A stretch of 64,000 nt of DNA, taken from contig CM017565.1 of NCBI GenBank assembly GCA_007844125.1, positions 9,126,885 through 9,190,884 on the forward strand, in the 5' to 3' direction. The first letter of the stretch is position 1, and each line of letters starts with the position of its first letter. Both the position numbers and the translations under genes were made by a program. Shown here piece after piece: positions 25,401 through 37,600 of the stretch. Below the pieces are notes generated by a model, which saw only the letters and a list, made by a program, of their open reading frames with translations, was not told where the DNA came from and searched no databases. Source of the DNA: Sinonovacula constricta (Eukaryota; Mollusca; Bivalvia; Cardiida; Solecurtidae).

Positions 25401-28400
25401 TGTAAAAAAAACATAACCCTATGTTGTGGCGAGCTGATGTCATGGCTGAGCCAAGACTGAGACCAAGTTAACATGTTGTGGCGAGCTGATGTCATGGCTG
25501 AGCCAAGACAGAGACCAAGTTAAAATGTTGTGGCCAGCTAATATCATGGCTGAGCCAAGACAGAGACCAAGTTAAATGTTGTGGCCAGCTGATATCATGG
25601 CTGAGCCAAGACAGAGACCAAGTTAAAATGTTGTGGCCAGCTGATATCATGGCTGAGCCAAGACAGAGGAGACCAAGTTAACATGTCGTAACCGCCAGCT
25701 GATATCATTGCTGACCTATGACTAAGATCAAGTTAACATGTTGTGGCGAGCTGCTATCTTGCTGACCCATTACTGAGACCAAGTTAACATGGTGGCGAGC
25801 TGATGTAATTTCTAAGAGACGACTTAGAACGATATTACAGGTTTTTGCGACCTGATACCAAAACCTGTTGAACGCATTTGTAATTTTAGGAACCTTTTAT
25901 TTGAACCATGACATGGTTCTACAGCTTTTGGGCTGTGGTGCCATTTACAAGGGGCACAGCTCTTTCTCTCAGGAATGTATAGCTCATCGTGGTCTGACAT
26001 GATGTTTTATCAGCAGTCAAATTCCGCCAGTATCTCTTCTGATGAGGTTGTGTCTGCCGAAGGCAAAAGACCAGATATCTAGGGAGACATCATGAGCGAT
26101 GATCTGACAAAAAATGTCAGTAATTCTTCATGGGAAACTCACCGTCATGTCTCTTGTGGTGGCTCTCAGCTCCCAACGTTTCCTACATGCTGGATGATGT
26201 GTAGACGAGAAACCAACACGATTACTGCAGCACTTCGACAGAAATTTATACTGGTTTATGCTTTGATAATAGTGTTCTTTTTTCAGGTACATGATAATTA
26301 CATGTATATTGAATTAATCGTTGATTGTTTTTCTTGCATCGATTGTATCGGCCAGAGAATTATAATAAAGTACTATTTAAAATACGTGTAACTGAAATAA
26401 TGAGGAGCGTCTGGGCACAAGTGGTTTAGTCGCTGACTTGTTACTTCTGCTGAACGTCACTTTGCTAGCCTTAACTGTGTTGCTGCCAAGGATTAAGAAA
26501 AGGAACGATAAGAATCGCAAACAAATTGATAGAAACTATGTAAGTACATCTAGACCCGCGTCGGATGCTGGCTTGCACATGCATATCACCATCACCATTT
26601 GAATTCATAGATATACGAACATTAACAGTGAGAGGCAGCTTTAGTAGCATGCAATTCATGTTATGATCATGCAATATACTGTGTCCATGTACATGCATGC
26701 GCCTGCGTACACAATTATACAGGATGCACATTTGACAGACCTTCACGGTTAATTAACCGATTCACATCAAACATTCCTTATATTTACATTATTTTCAGAA
26801 CATTGTTAAAAAGTAACAATTCTAATATGATCAACGAATTGTGCAAATCATTATTTCCCGACATAGGAACGGTAAAGCTTCTGACAAACTTCCGCGTTTT
26901 GTAAGTAAATTGTCAATCGTAATCATGTTTTTATTAATACGATTTCGACCGTACAAAGTAGATTCTTCCTAATACGGATATAACATCTGTTTATAGTTTA
27001 ATATATGTTTTATATAATAATAATTTACAAATAATAAAACAATAAATGTCCATTTAAATAAACTCAGTCTTACGTCTAATAAAATACAATTTTAAAACCT
27101 ATCTCAATTTCAAACCTGTACAAATGATGAAAAACGCTGTTAACTTTAATTTTGTTCAGATTAATAAACACGATGGAGATAAAAACAGATGACCTTGATG
27201 ATGTTATGACGTGACAACAAAAGAAAGACGATTGCGGTTTTCTTTGTTTGAAAAATAACTCGCTGCGCAGCGTGAGGTCAGCTCTTACATGCATGTTTGT
27301 AATGACAATTTGAGTGCTTTAATTAACTTTTCACATGACCGAAGACATCAATAAACATCATTTCGCGGAACAACTTAAGACAACAATAATTTATTTGGTT
27401 ACTAGAGTATGAAGAAATAAAGTCTTTCTTGCCGGATACCACGTTTAAAGCAACACCATCAAGTTGGGATGTAGACTTGCAATTATTCCTTCGATTAAAG
27501 TTCTGTTCAGATTGTTCACAGTCAAGCGAGTAGTTATTCGACTATTTTATGTTTATACCCTCATAACACATTTTATGTTACAATTTATACACATTTCCAA
27601 TGGTAAATGTCAAAAATGCATTAATTATAAAATATTAAAATGCGACTAGATGACGCCAGAATGGGAGAAAGGCGCAGTGGGTCTTTAATGTCACGTCACT
27701 ATGTTGCTGTTAGTGCTAGATTCGCTGTATCCTATCCGTAAAAGAAAATAAACGAACGTTTAAGAAAAGAAATATCACTAGTAAAATTCCTTCCCGTTAA
27801 CTTGCAAATAAAAAAATCGCAAGAAGAGCACGCGCTGTCTGCGTCATTAAGTTAGTATATCGGAAAATGAAAGTTTTTTTCTGTATTAAGTTCATTGCAG
27901 AGATTACTATTCGAATTTGAATAACTATACCTATATGTTGACTTTTTTAACATTTGTTCGATCCTGTTTTGTGAAATGATAGGTCTCATTAACATTTGTT
28001 TACATGCGTAAATATTTAGTACGGCTGTGTCAAGCTTTAGGGGATACAGCATAAGGTGAACTGAAAGATGTACATCACAAAAATTGTAAAGAAGACAACA
28101 GTAGAACGACTATGTTAATTTAACTGTTAGTAAATAACAAAACCGGTCTATATTAATTAAAATATATTAAAGTACTTTGTACGTCCGTCTGTTAATATAA
28201 GAGAGCACAATATCCGACGGTTTTGGTAACTACGTGCCTTGGTCATGTCATACTATTTGTTAATAGATGATTGTAGCTTGCAGTGTTATATTTGTGTAAA
28301 CCTTGAACTACATCAATCTGGACACGTGCATTGTACACTATTCCACACGTGCATTGTACACTATTCCATTAACATCCGTTGGTAAATAACACAAAATAAA

Positions 28401-30840
28401 CACATGTACATATATTACAATTCCTACTGCACGTTATTTAGAAATAGATTATTGACTTGCTTAATCCAATTAATACAGTCTTGTTCTTTTCAACATGGCA
28501 ACTTACTATCACATATAATTGATTTTGCCTTTTAGTTTATAAAAAAATAAGGTAGTCAATTAAAGTTTCTTGTCATACTGTAAGTGGTATCACCAGCATG
28601 AAGAACATGCAACTGCCAATACAGAAAATCTTAATAAAAGGTATATATATGAATTTTTCAGAAATGAAAGTGAAAAATCTAGTGCAACAAGATCTTTAAA
28701 ACTAATGTTTCATAAATAATAATCAATTTATCGTATAATATTGAAACATAATTCTATCACTTAATCAAAAATGCAGTTTTAAAAAAGCAATAGTTTTACA
28801 AATGTGTGGCTATATATATATATATATGTTTCGACATCAAACAGCGCAGCTACAATAAATGCGATATATCTGATCTGTTGGTGCCTGGAAGCTGTAGGCT
28901 ACATACCATGGCAAATGGACGTATGACTGTGAATAAACCAAATCGCAAATTCCATTAATGTTAAAAAGTGGCAATGTTAAAAATATAAAAAAGAAAGAAT
29001 AAAATAGTGATTACCTTATATGCTATTTTCAATTTAATATAAATATTGTAAATGTAAATTCCGCTAACAACAAACGTGGAAAAATAAATAATAATAATTG
29101 TCATTTAGGGAATATGCCTAATATAGAAAAGAAAGAAATTAATTTTGTACATTTAATTCATTTATGATAGGTTCTCATACAGTACATATGTCCATTTTAT
29201 ACCATATGTGATGTGTATTTAAATAGATGCATTGTGCGTATTTTTACAAAAACTATTGCCGTATTGCATACTACAGAGAATAATTTGAAAATCTTTAATG
29301 AATTATACATACATACCTATTCGTTGTCGCTCTTTATTAAGACAAAATAGTAAACAGATAAAAGGTCAAGATATTTTAGTTTCAAAGCAATATTTAAATA
29401 TATATTAAATCAATCGTCAATCAATATTTAAAGAAATCGAGCAAAGTGTTAATAATTACATGACATAGAAGAAAAACGGCAGAATACAACACAGATAGAT
29501 TATAGAGAACGAGGTGAAGTCAGTAAGTTCCCAGGCTATCTAAAGGCTATGAAAAAGTTATGAAAATTCCACAAGAAAGAGAAATCACTAACCAATGCAG
29601 CTGTAAAAAATGTTATGATACAATTTATACTTACCACACTAACCGAAGAAGGACCTTGGGGACCAGGTACGGAACAATTTGACTTCGTGTTGGCGTCATC
29701 TTATGTCAACAAAGAAATTAAACTGTTCACTCTTAGACCGCTTCTTACATGTTTCCTTGCTTTTCTCAGGTAAAAGTCGTTCTATTTACTCGGGGCAAAT
29801 ATTTTATGTTTCCTGAAATAGCTGTAAACACGATTATTAAGCCCAAATGAAACAAGCCGTAAGTAAGTTAACTGACTAGAAGGACTACCTCTAAATTTGG
29901 TTTATTGTGCAATACTTCTTGGGAAACCATGCATCCGTTATTGGCTAAGTGTTGAATTTAAAAAGCAATACTCAAAGAATGTTTACTTGTACACACTCTA
30001 CTATCTGTCTTTATATAACAGTTTAGCTTCAGTATGGCAGACATATCAGGCACACAATTGTCAAATATACGTAGATTTATAAACTTTTATTTAATGTGTT
30101 TAAAATTGTAGGTGTTGTTATCAAATTTCGGCGTAGAACCGTGGTGAAATCGGACCAAATGAGGAAGGAACCGTGCATTGCAAAGGGCACAGACATTATA
30201 ATGCACCGTTTTGCTAATGGTGTCACAGATAGTTTATGTCAACTTGTACATGTTATTTTTAGACACAGTATGACCATGTGATCTGCTGTAAATGCATGGC
30301 TGGAATACTTAAATGCTTTAAAGAAAAACTTACTACTTCAAAAATCTAAATATAAGACATGTCATAGAACTAATTAACTACACCTCGTAGAAACCATATT
30401 TTAAGGTACATGTAAACGGTATTAATTAGTTATAAGATTAGAACACCCAAACAATTTACATTCAAACCAGCACATACAATAGGAAAGCAAATGTGTCTGT
30501 GTTTAAAAATAAAAGATACGTGTTTAAAAAAATGTATGCTGTTATATTTTACTTAAAACAAATGGAATGCCAAATATGTTTATTTAAAAGTAGTTAGTGC
30601 AGTTGAATAACATCTCATACAATGTTATCGGGATGAAAGGATCACACAAAACTAGAATCAACAGCAAATTAGGAGAGCCATTTCAGAACGACGTTAAGAC
30701 GCCTAACTAACATAATAACTTAAACACAGATACATCCATTGTCTTAAATGTAGAGAAATAAAGACCACTGACTTACACTTGTTTGACTGGCAGTTCGATG
30801 TTGATTCCTCTATCCACCCAGAAAGGCCACAGTGTGTAGT
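19414..30840 (-). CDS. MDP1: magnesium-dependent phosphatase 1 (HAD family) with a repeat-bearing C-terminal tail; first exon missing
   Basis: Five exons fit in phase: 30840-30777, 22581-22468, 21934-21827, 21567-21476 and 19898-19414, all with GT donors and AG acceptors. They give 287 residues. The family acts as a small HAD phosphatase on phosphotyrosine or phosphosugar-type substrates through an Asp-phosphate and Mg2+. Visible motifs: DYTLWPFWVD (residues 1-10, second Asp of DxDxT); GIAS (motif II Ser, 56-59); NEIYPGSK (motif III Lys, near 90); YFDDE (motif IV Asp pair, 110-114); then GITTCWADRGVSDELIEEAF. The known core ends near residue 151. Known family members are about 165 residues; this one adds about 136 residues in the last exon, with FNPNLPGL repeats at 226-233, 245-252 and 261-268 and RRNS, RRRNS and RRRFS motifs at 168, 185 and 281. 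The exon carrying the start and first catalytic Asp was not found upstream. Residues TCT before the last junction are an insertion relative to vertebrate MDP1. Confidence 0.88.
20280..22130 (-). repeat. segmental duplication, partner (copy B) of 8,150-9,720
   Basis: This is the block inside the intact MDP1 gene that spans exon 5, exon 4 and the sequence below them. It aligns with the block that holds the broken exons near 9 kb. It contains one SINE fragment (21,050-21,138) that the other copy lacks, so that insertion came after the duplication. Confidence 0.7.
21050..21138 (-). mobile_element. SINE fragment, same family as 12,926-13,005
   Basis: The body TTTGGGTTTTACGGCACACC to TGAATAGAG is over 90 percent identical to the copy at 12.9 kb and is truncated at the same point. 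It lies in the MDP1 intron between exons 5 and 6. I could not see a clear target-site duplication. Confidence 0.65.
24344..24414. repeat. inverted repeat, 16-bp arms, 39-base spacer
   Basis: Bases 24,344-24,359 (GCAAGTAGTGCAGATC) and 24,399-24,414 (GATCTGCACTATTTGC) are reverse complements with one mismatch. It lies in the large MDP1 intron next to an open frame at 24,064-24,321 (-, 85 codons) that I could not assign. It could be a small foldback element or a structured RNA segment. Confidence 0.6.
25060..25145 (-). mobile_element. degraded tRNA-SINE fragment
   Basis: The run CACCGCAGGTCAGCTGGAAG, then ACTCGAACCACGCGG, resembles parts of 57,216-57,305 (CACAGCAGGTCAGCTG, GGACTTGAACCAACGCG) and 54,490-54,560 (GGGCAGCTGGAAGA, GGGACTCGAATCCACG). 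The GAACC or GAATCC part corresponds to a B-box on the other strand. It is too short to prove an insertion boundary. Confidence 0.4.
25421..25811. repeat. 52-bp minisatellite in the MDP1 intron
   Basis: About eight copies carry ATGTTGTGGCGAGCTGATGT, CATGGCTGAGCCAAGAC and GAGACCAAGTTAA in order. The first five are close to identical; the last three are diverged (GACCTATGACTAAGATCAAG and similar). That is one-sided decay. Confidence 0.95.
25815..29600. other. interior of the large MDP1 intron
   Basis: No minus-strand exon that would fit between MDP1 exons 2 and 3 is needed or seen, because their phases join directly. A 23-base direct repeat (CACGTGCATTGTACACTATT and following) occurs twice at 28,322-28,368. 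A TA tract lies at 28,811-28,829. A perfect 12-base palindrome CGCTGCGCAGCG is at about 27,263. Open frames at 26,092 (+) and 26,471 (-) have no support. Confidence 0.4.
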
Positions 30841-31144
30841 CTGTAACGAGAGAAAGCACATCTTAGAGTTTAATCTGAAGTAATCATGCACTATTTGCTA
30901 TCATAATATCTTTCTAATGACTGCCTTTACCGTAGTCTGATTCAGTCACAGCCTTACATTATGATCAAATCGATCACTTTAACAACTTCATATTTAAATG
31001 AATAAGTGTTTTAAAGTCCTTGCAAAAATGATAAAGAGCATGTTCTAACTATAACAGCAATATAATTAATGAGTTATCTCTTCTTGATTCATAATGTCGC
31101 TGAAGATTGAGTGAACATATTAAACAATAGCTAACTTCAGAAGT

Positions 31145-31457
31145 TTGTTTATTGGGTTTATCGTCCCACCAACAGTATTTCAGTCATCTGGAGACGGTGT
31201 TCACTTGAAGCAGATATAGTGCTGCCTTCACTGTGTATAGCATGCCGTGAACACCTGGCATGATACCACACGCAGTCATATTATCTTGACACCGGGCCAA
31301 CCAGTCGTGGAACTACCCTTATATTTGCTTAAGCGTTAGCAAGGGAGCTATACCACTACCATTTTTAACGACTTTGGTATGTTGCGGGCCGGGATCGAAC
31401 CTGGGGCCTCCCGTATCGGGAGCCGACGCTCTACCGATTGCGCTACCAGGTCCGGTC
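31145..31457 (-). mobile_element. complete tRNA-derived SINE with 11-bp target-site duplication
   Basis: The 313-base element is flanked by identical ACTTCAGAAGT at 31,134-31,144 and 31,458-31,468. Read on the minus strand it begins with a tRNA-like head: GACCGGACCTGGTAGCGCAA, then ATCGGTAGAGCG (A-box), an arm with CTCCCGATACGGGAG, and GGTTCGATCCCGG (B-box). A tRNA-unrelated body follows, ending in ACGATAAACCCAATAAAC. The head should be an RNA polymerase III internal promoter. The body has the conserved-domain style of invertebrate SINE superfamilies; I do not assign it to a named family. Confidence 0.88.
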
Positions 31458-31469
31458 ACTTCAGAAGTG

Positions 31470-34400
31470 ATAAAAAAGAAAGAACATATTGGCCATATAA
31501 ATTGTATGTGTACAGAAAAAAAGTGTTTTCTTTTCATTTTAAAGGCAACCCTTAACGTGTCTCATCCGAACAGTCAGCACCCGCAGAGCAAGAACCATAC
31601 ACCTAAGAAACAATAACATACACAATACTGCCAGTGTGTATTGATATTCTACAAACAAGATTTGTACAGACCCCATATTCATAGACTAAAAAAACTTAGT
31701 CTGGTTATAACTTACATTACTGCCGCCATCATTTACCATTGTTATTACATTCTGTGCACAGTATGCTTAAGTTATTGCTGCCAAAAACGGACTTAATAAT
31801 AATAGCGATGCATTATCATAATATTTATTACTTTTCATAAGTAAACGCGCAATATATGTCACTGCCCGGACTTTCTGTACGAGTGGAAAGGTTTCAAAAG
31901 GACGTATACAATGTAACCTTAATACCACCTTGGAAATCCATCCCCCCCCCCCCCCCCCGTCATGTCATCGATTGTTGGGTTAATCGCACTTTATGCGTAA
32001 GAAAGTCGTATTTTAACTCGTAACATTAGTTGATTGTACAGCATTGAGTTCTAGATAGTAGCTCATGTTCTAGACCAGCTCATGCACCTGGCCAGGTTAC
32101 AAATCTGCTATTCCTGACATATCTTAGCTACATCTAGACCAGCCCAGAAACATATCAAACATCAGCCAATAAAAGCACAATTTGACAACGTGAAACGTCA
32201 GTCAAAAAATAGAAATAGAAACGTAAACACATTAGGTGCCCAAAGAAAACATTTGATCAACGTTTGCTTGAGTTTTATTTTATTTAAAAAATTATTTAAA
32301 GAAACGATATTTTGTATGAAACCACACTCATGTACATTTGTATAATTAAGTTAAACGAAGCCCATATAATATCAATCCTAATTACTATTTGCTGCATTAT
32401 TCAGCATGGTAATTATCTAATATCTTTGATATTGCTGTTTAAGTGTGACAGTGATTGATGTCCATTGACAGATAAACGTTGAACGAATTCCTTTTGATGA
32501 TAGTGTCAATTACCCAATAGTCCTGAAGTATAACACTTGGAATAAAATAAGGTAAACATTTCCGCAAATAATTGTTCAAGTATGACTTCCGACCCTATGA
32601 AGCAGAATTTCGTATAGTTAAAGTGTAATGTAATAACAAAGTTTAAGAGATTCTGCCCACCCGTTTTAATGCTTTCGGTCACAGTTACATTTCCCTACAT
32701 ACCCTAAAGGCATAACGTATCAGCTATAAAAAATGTACAGAAGATAATTCCTAACCCGCGATGCCTACAGAATCCTATGCACCAAAACAAATTACGAAAA
32801 CGGTCGATAAACAGAAGCACGTGCAGCAGCAATAACACGCGTCTATTGTAAACACATGCTGTGCATGGTTTTGAAGATTTTTTGTTGCAACCCTCGACTG
32901 TATTATTTTGTGCTTCATTTCAGCGCTCTCCTAATGGAGTGTGTATTATATTGAAATTACAACTGCTGAAATAAAGAGAACATGCAACCTCTGAAATTAT
33001 GATAATAATATTTTATTTACAGACGAACTTATTTACTATGCAACAATGCTAGATTTAGAGGTTAATACTTTTATATTGTAGAGTGAAGCAATGACATAAA
33101 TATACTGAGAACTCTGCCACACACGCACAATATATATTACGTACGTTTTTACTTCAGCAAGGAAATATTTGAATCATAAAGTTTCCTACTGTTACGTTTA
33201 TTGATTACATAATTAAATTAAATATTTGGTCTGCATAAACCTTTACAGAACACAATGACTGTGGAAACAAGCATTATAAAAACTAGATCAAATAAATCTT
33301 GTTTTTTTTTAAAAGAAAATATTTCTTATTTAGTTCAATGGAATTTTAATAGACCAGAAGGTCTGTTGTTTTAAGGCCAATTTATATATGCCTTATCTAC
33401 ATCAGTGGATATTTATATACGTCTTTCTTTCAGCTTTGTTTCAAAGAGATAAAACTTAAAGATTGCACTATCAACTGACTGAGTTGGGTGGGCTTTGTGT
33501 GTGGTAACAGCTAATTGGTCTATTTTGTGACATAAGATAGGCCACTCTGTCAAAGTGACTTGAAGAACCTTTTAGTGAAATAATTAGGAATGGTTGTTAA
33601 TAAAGAGGTAACTATGCTTTTTTACTAATGCGATATTAAAGAAATGATACTTCAATGATCCATTCAAGTCACATATAAACTAAGATGCAGTTATGCACCA
33701 AAAAATGAATATAGAATATTTCTACAGTCGGTTTATTTTTGTTGCCAGCCAAAACCTATGAGAGATAAACCTTACCTTAAAGACCTCATCCGACAGTTTG
33801 GACCAAATATTTTCTTTAAATTACCAATTAAGTCATTATAACCGGCAAAATGTTGTCCATTGGTGCCCTAGATCTATGCAAATAGCGAAGCAGAAATGCC
33901 CACTCATCTTTGCAAACAGGTTTTTTTCTATCTAAGCCACGCTGCAGAAATAGCTATTTTTAAACTAAGGAAACACGTGGCAACTTACTTTTAAGACTGT
34001 GCTATATTGTCATCATGGTAGTCCACCCTAACGTCGGTAACTACTTTTAGCAGAGATAACCATCTTACTTATTTTTCGATTTGAAAAGAATAAACGCTTA
34101 ATGTGATGTTTTCGCGATCTGTAAAGTCTTATAATATAGGCAGTGTTCAAAATTGTGTTCAAACTAAAATATGAGTTTATGCAAAAATAATGCATACATT
34201 CCCAGAAATCGGTGAAAAAAATATTACCTGCATTTGATATACGTGTCGGATAGCACCTTTAACTCACCGAAATATCAGAAATGTCAGACATTTGTCAAAC
34301 GTCAAAAGATGGAAGGAAAAGAAAGTTAATTTCGCACACATGCCATAAGCATTGCGGTTTCGAATCGGAACTAATTAGATAGCATCTTCACTGCTTTCAC

Positions 34401-34660
34401 TTGCAATCATTTGTTCAATTAAGGTGAAATGCAAGGTATCCATGCATAGAGTTTTAAGGCAACCGTAAGCTATTTGATCTTCATTCTTGATGGAACTTTA
34501 GATATGTTCTATAACAGGCTTGCTATGATATAATGCTGTCTTCAAATTAAGTATGGTTATTTTGGTACTTGTATTACTAAAATCAAATGCAGAGTTAATG
34601 AATCCGTGTCTCCACAGAATAAGTAGGATCCCAGAATGGTATTCTCGGTGTCGACATAAT
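31470..34660. other. region between the MDP1 and TIR-like genes
   Basis: The missing first exon of MDP1 could lie here, but no minus-strand segment with a PKxxxFDxD-like reading and a phase-1 donor was found. A run of 17 C residues is at 31,941-31,957. The minus strand at about 31,715 reads ATGGCGGCAGTAAT then GTAAGT, which looks like a tiny first exon but does not lead into MDP1 in phase. The rest is AT-rich with no visible gene. Confidence 0.35.
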
Positions 34661-34666
34661 GTGGTT

Positions 34667-37600
34667 TTAATTGTCAAACAATCTTTCTAGTGTTGTTATT
34701 TCTTGACGGTTGTTTGTCAGTAATGGTGCCAATGCGATTTCATCGTAAGTCGGCGCTTCGATAATCAGGGCTGAGAAAAACATAAAACAACAACGAAATA
34801 AAATTGCCATTAGCAAATGTTAAGTTGGAGAGGCATGCTTTATCACTCTCTACAGACCTCACAACAAGGGTTATTCGCATTGCAAGGTGTCATATAAAGT
34901 TGAGATACATTCAAAGTTGATGGAATTCTTTTAGCAGTAAGATGAATATCTGTTAACAAAAGAATGTGTAAAACAACCGTACAATGACATTACAAACAAG
35001 TCTACACTTGACATCTATGACTGTACCGGTATAGTATACGCAAAAAAATGCCTAATGTAAGCGTTAAAAGGAAAATATAACCGAATTGCTATCAGCTCTC
35101 GATTCTAAATCTTAAATAATTTCTTGTTTACACCTTTGGAATGTACAAAAATGTATATAAAGGGGTAGGGACAACAACGACAATAACAACTTGATAATTC
35201 TTATCACACATATAGTCAATTTTCTACGGCTAGACGCAATAATAGAATTATGATCAATTGATTCAAAAACAGGTTAACAATTATTTTAAATAGGGACACA
35301 TTTGGCAAAGTGATATAACTATGAGGTTAAATTTAATTATTTTATTAGTCATTTTTCAGTATGTTTTTCAGAAAAAAAAGTCTCTTACATATTTTGTAAC
35401 ACACTTATTAGCCGAATGCCAATTTATTTCTCAAAAGCATTTGTTTAAAACGCATAATTGATATATTGAGGACTTTTGACTATATTTTTGTCTAACATCA
35501 CAAATAAAAACATGAAAACATCTTTGAAAAAGTATGATACACATTTTATATATTAAGAACAAATTACATCACTGAAGATGCATAAAATTCAACAACCAAG
35601 ATTACAATAGAGGACACGTCTGTCGCTGCACCTTGAGCAGCGCTTCCTATAATAGGTTTAGCGCAAATTTTGTTGTATCAGTTATTGCTTTGGTCAATAT
35701 GTCCTACGCTAGTGACACGTTTCACATTGTGGTATACTTTACTTTGGAGTATCCAACGCTGATGGCACGTTTCATATAATGAGGTATATGTTAAAATTAC
35801 ATTGGTGTGTCCTTGCACTAATGACACATTTTACATTATATCTTATATGTAATTATTTTATGTTGGTGTGTCCAATGTTGACGACACGTTTAACATTATG
35901 AGATATGTAGGCATTAATTACGTTGGTGTGTCCTTAGCTAACGAGACGTTTGACATTATGAGATATGCGTTATAAATTACGTTTGTAAGTCCAGAGCTAA
36001 TAAAACGTTTGGCATTATGTGATATGTGTTTTTAATTACGTTTGTATGTCCAGGGCTATCGAAACGTTCTAAATTATGTGATATGTGTAATTTATTAGGT
36101 TGGTGTATTCAGAGCTAATGAAACGTTTGACATTATGTGATATGTGACATTAATTACGTTTGTGTGTCCAGGGCTATCGAGACGTTTGACATTATGTGAT
36201 ACGTGGCATTAATTACGTTTGTGTGTCCAGTGCTAACGAGACGTTTGACATTATGTGATATGTGACATTAATTACGTTTGTGTGTCCAGGGCTATCGAGA
36301 CGTTTGACATTATGTGATATGTGACATTAATTACGTTTGAGTGTCCAGAGCTAACGAGACGTTTGACATTATGTGATATGTGACATTAATTACGTTTGTG
36401 TGTCCAGTGCTAACGAGACGTTTGACATTATGTGATATGTGACATTAATTATGTTTGTGTGTCCAGAGCTAACGAGACGTTTGACATTATGTGATATGTG
36501 GCATTAATTACGTTTGTGTGTCCAGAGCTAACGAGACGTTTGACATTATGTGATATGTGGCATTAATTACGTTTGTGTGTCCAGTGCTAACGAAATGTTT
36601 TGTATTATGATGCTTTTGGTATAAATATCGATGGTTTGTACGGCGATAAGGGCACCTTTAACATTATATCATAAATGGCATTAGTTAAACCGATGACACG
36701 CTTTACACTATGCGGTACATGTTATTACTTATGTAGGTAGGTCCAACGCTAAAGTATGTTTTAAACTATGTGGTATGTGTTATTAATTGCGTTTCATCGT
36801 CTTGGCCCTTGGGAATGTTGCATTCTGTACATCAAAAAGCAAGAATTGTTTAAATCCCATCTCAAACTTGGCACTGTTAATTGGACTTCACCGTGTCCAA
36901 GGAAAATAAACACATCCGTGTTGTTTTCTTGCTTCTCAATGTCGTTTAATGCCTAAACGTTTTACACGTAGTTGGGCGAGAAAAAAGAAAGGAAATAGAT
37001 TCTTAGTCTGCCAGGAATTCCTAATGAATGTATCTAGCATTAGAAAAAACACAAGTACTCTCTATATTTTATTCAAAGAACGGCATTAGGTTAATTTGTA
37101 ATGGTGACAAGTTGCTTTATTTTTTATCAGAACAGATGGATTATCTTTGTTCAACGTTTCATTGTATAAATAATACTGATACTGACACATTCCTTCAAGA
37201 GTCTGTCTGTTCTTTTCGAGTGTTTTTATAACTTGCATTTGAAAAATAACACTATTCTCCAGAAACTTCAAAATGGCACAACATAGTCATTAAAGCCTCA
37301 CTCGAAAAGGCAAAAACCTGCATTAGAAATAATGAATTTCAAACAACAAGTTAATACTGGCTTACTCAAGCCCGATTAAAAATGTAACATGCCATAGCTA
37401 GTACCTATCTGAAATGGAATTTTTAAAAGCAGACGTTAAAAAGAACAGTTATCCTATATAGACACTAATTATTCTTGTAACAAATGAAGGCAAAGCTTTT
37501 AAGAACAACGTACAATAGTAACTACATTCATAACATTGTGCACACTTATTCAAACCAGTATTAAAACTATTAAAATTCCGGTAGTCAAGATTTCAACTGC

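Noticed and set aside
29635..29699. Minus-strand ATG with a short frame and a GTAAGT donor, a possible alternative first exon of MDP1
   Set aside because: Joined to exon 3 (phase 2) it makes an immediate TGA, so it cannot code in that frame. It could still be untranslated.
31374..31616. Possible tRNA gene at the tRNA-like sequence near 31.4 kb, and the open frames over it
   Set aside because: The tRNA-like part is the head of a 313-base SINE with target-site duplications, and the open frames cross it.
31715..31735. ATGGCGGCAGTAAT followed by GTAAGT on the minus strand as a first MDP1 exon
   Set aside because: The donor is phase 2 while MDP1 exon 2 needs a phase-1 partner, and the reading lacks the Phe-Asp-x-Asp motif.
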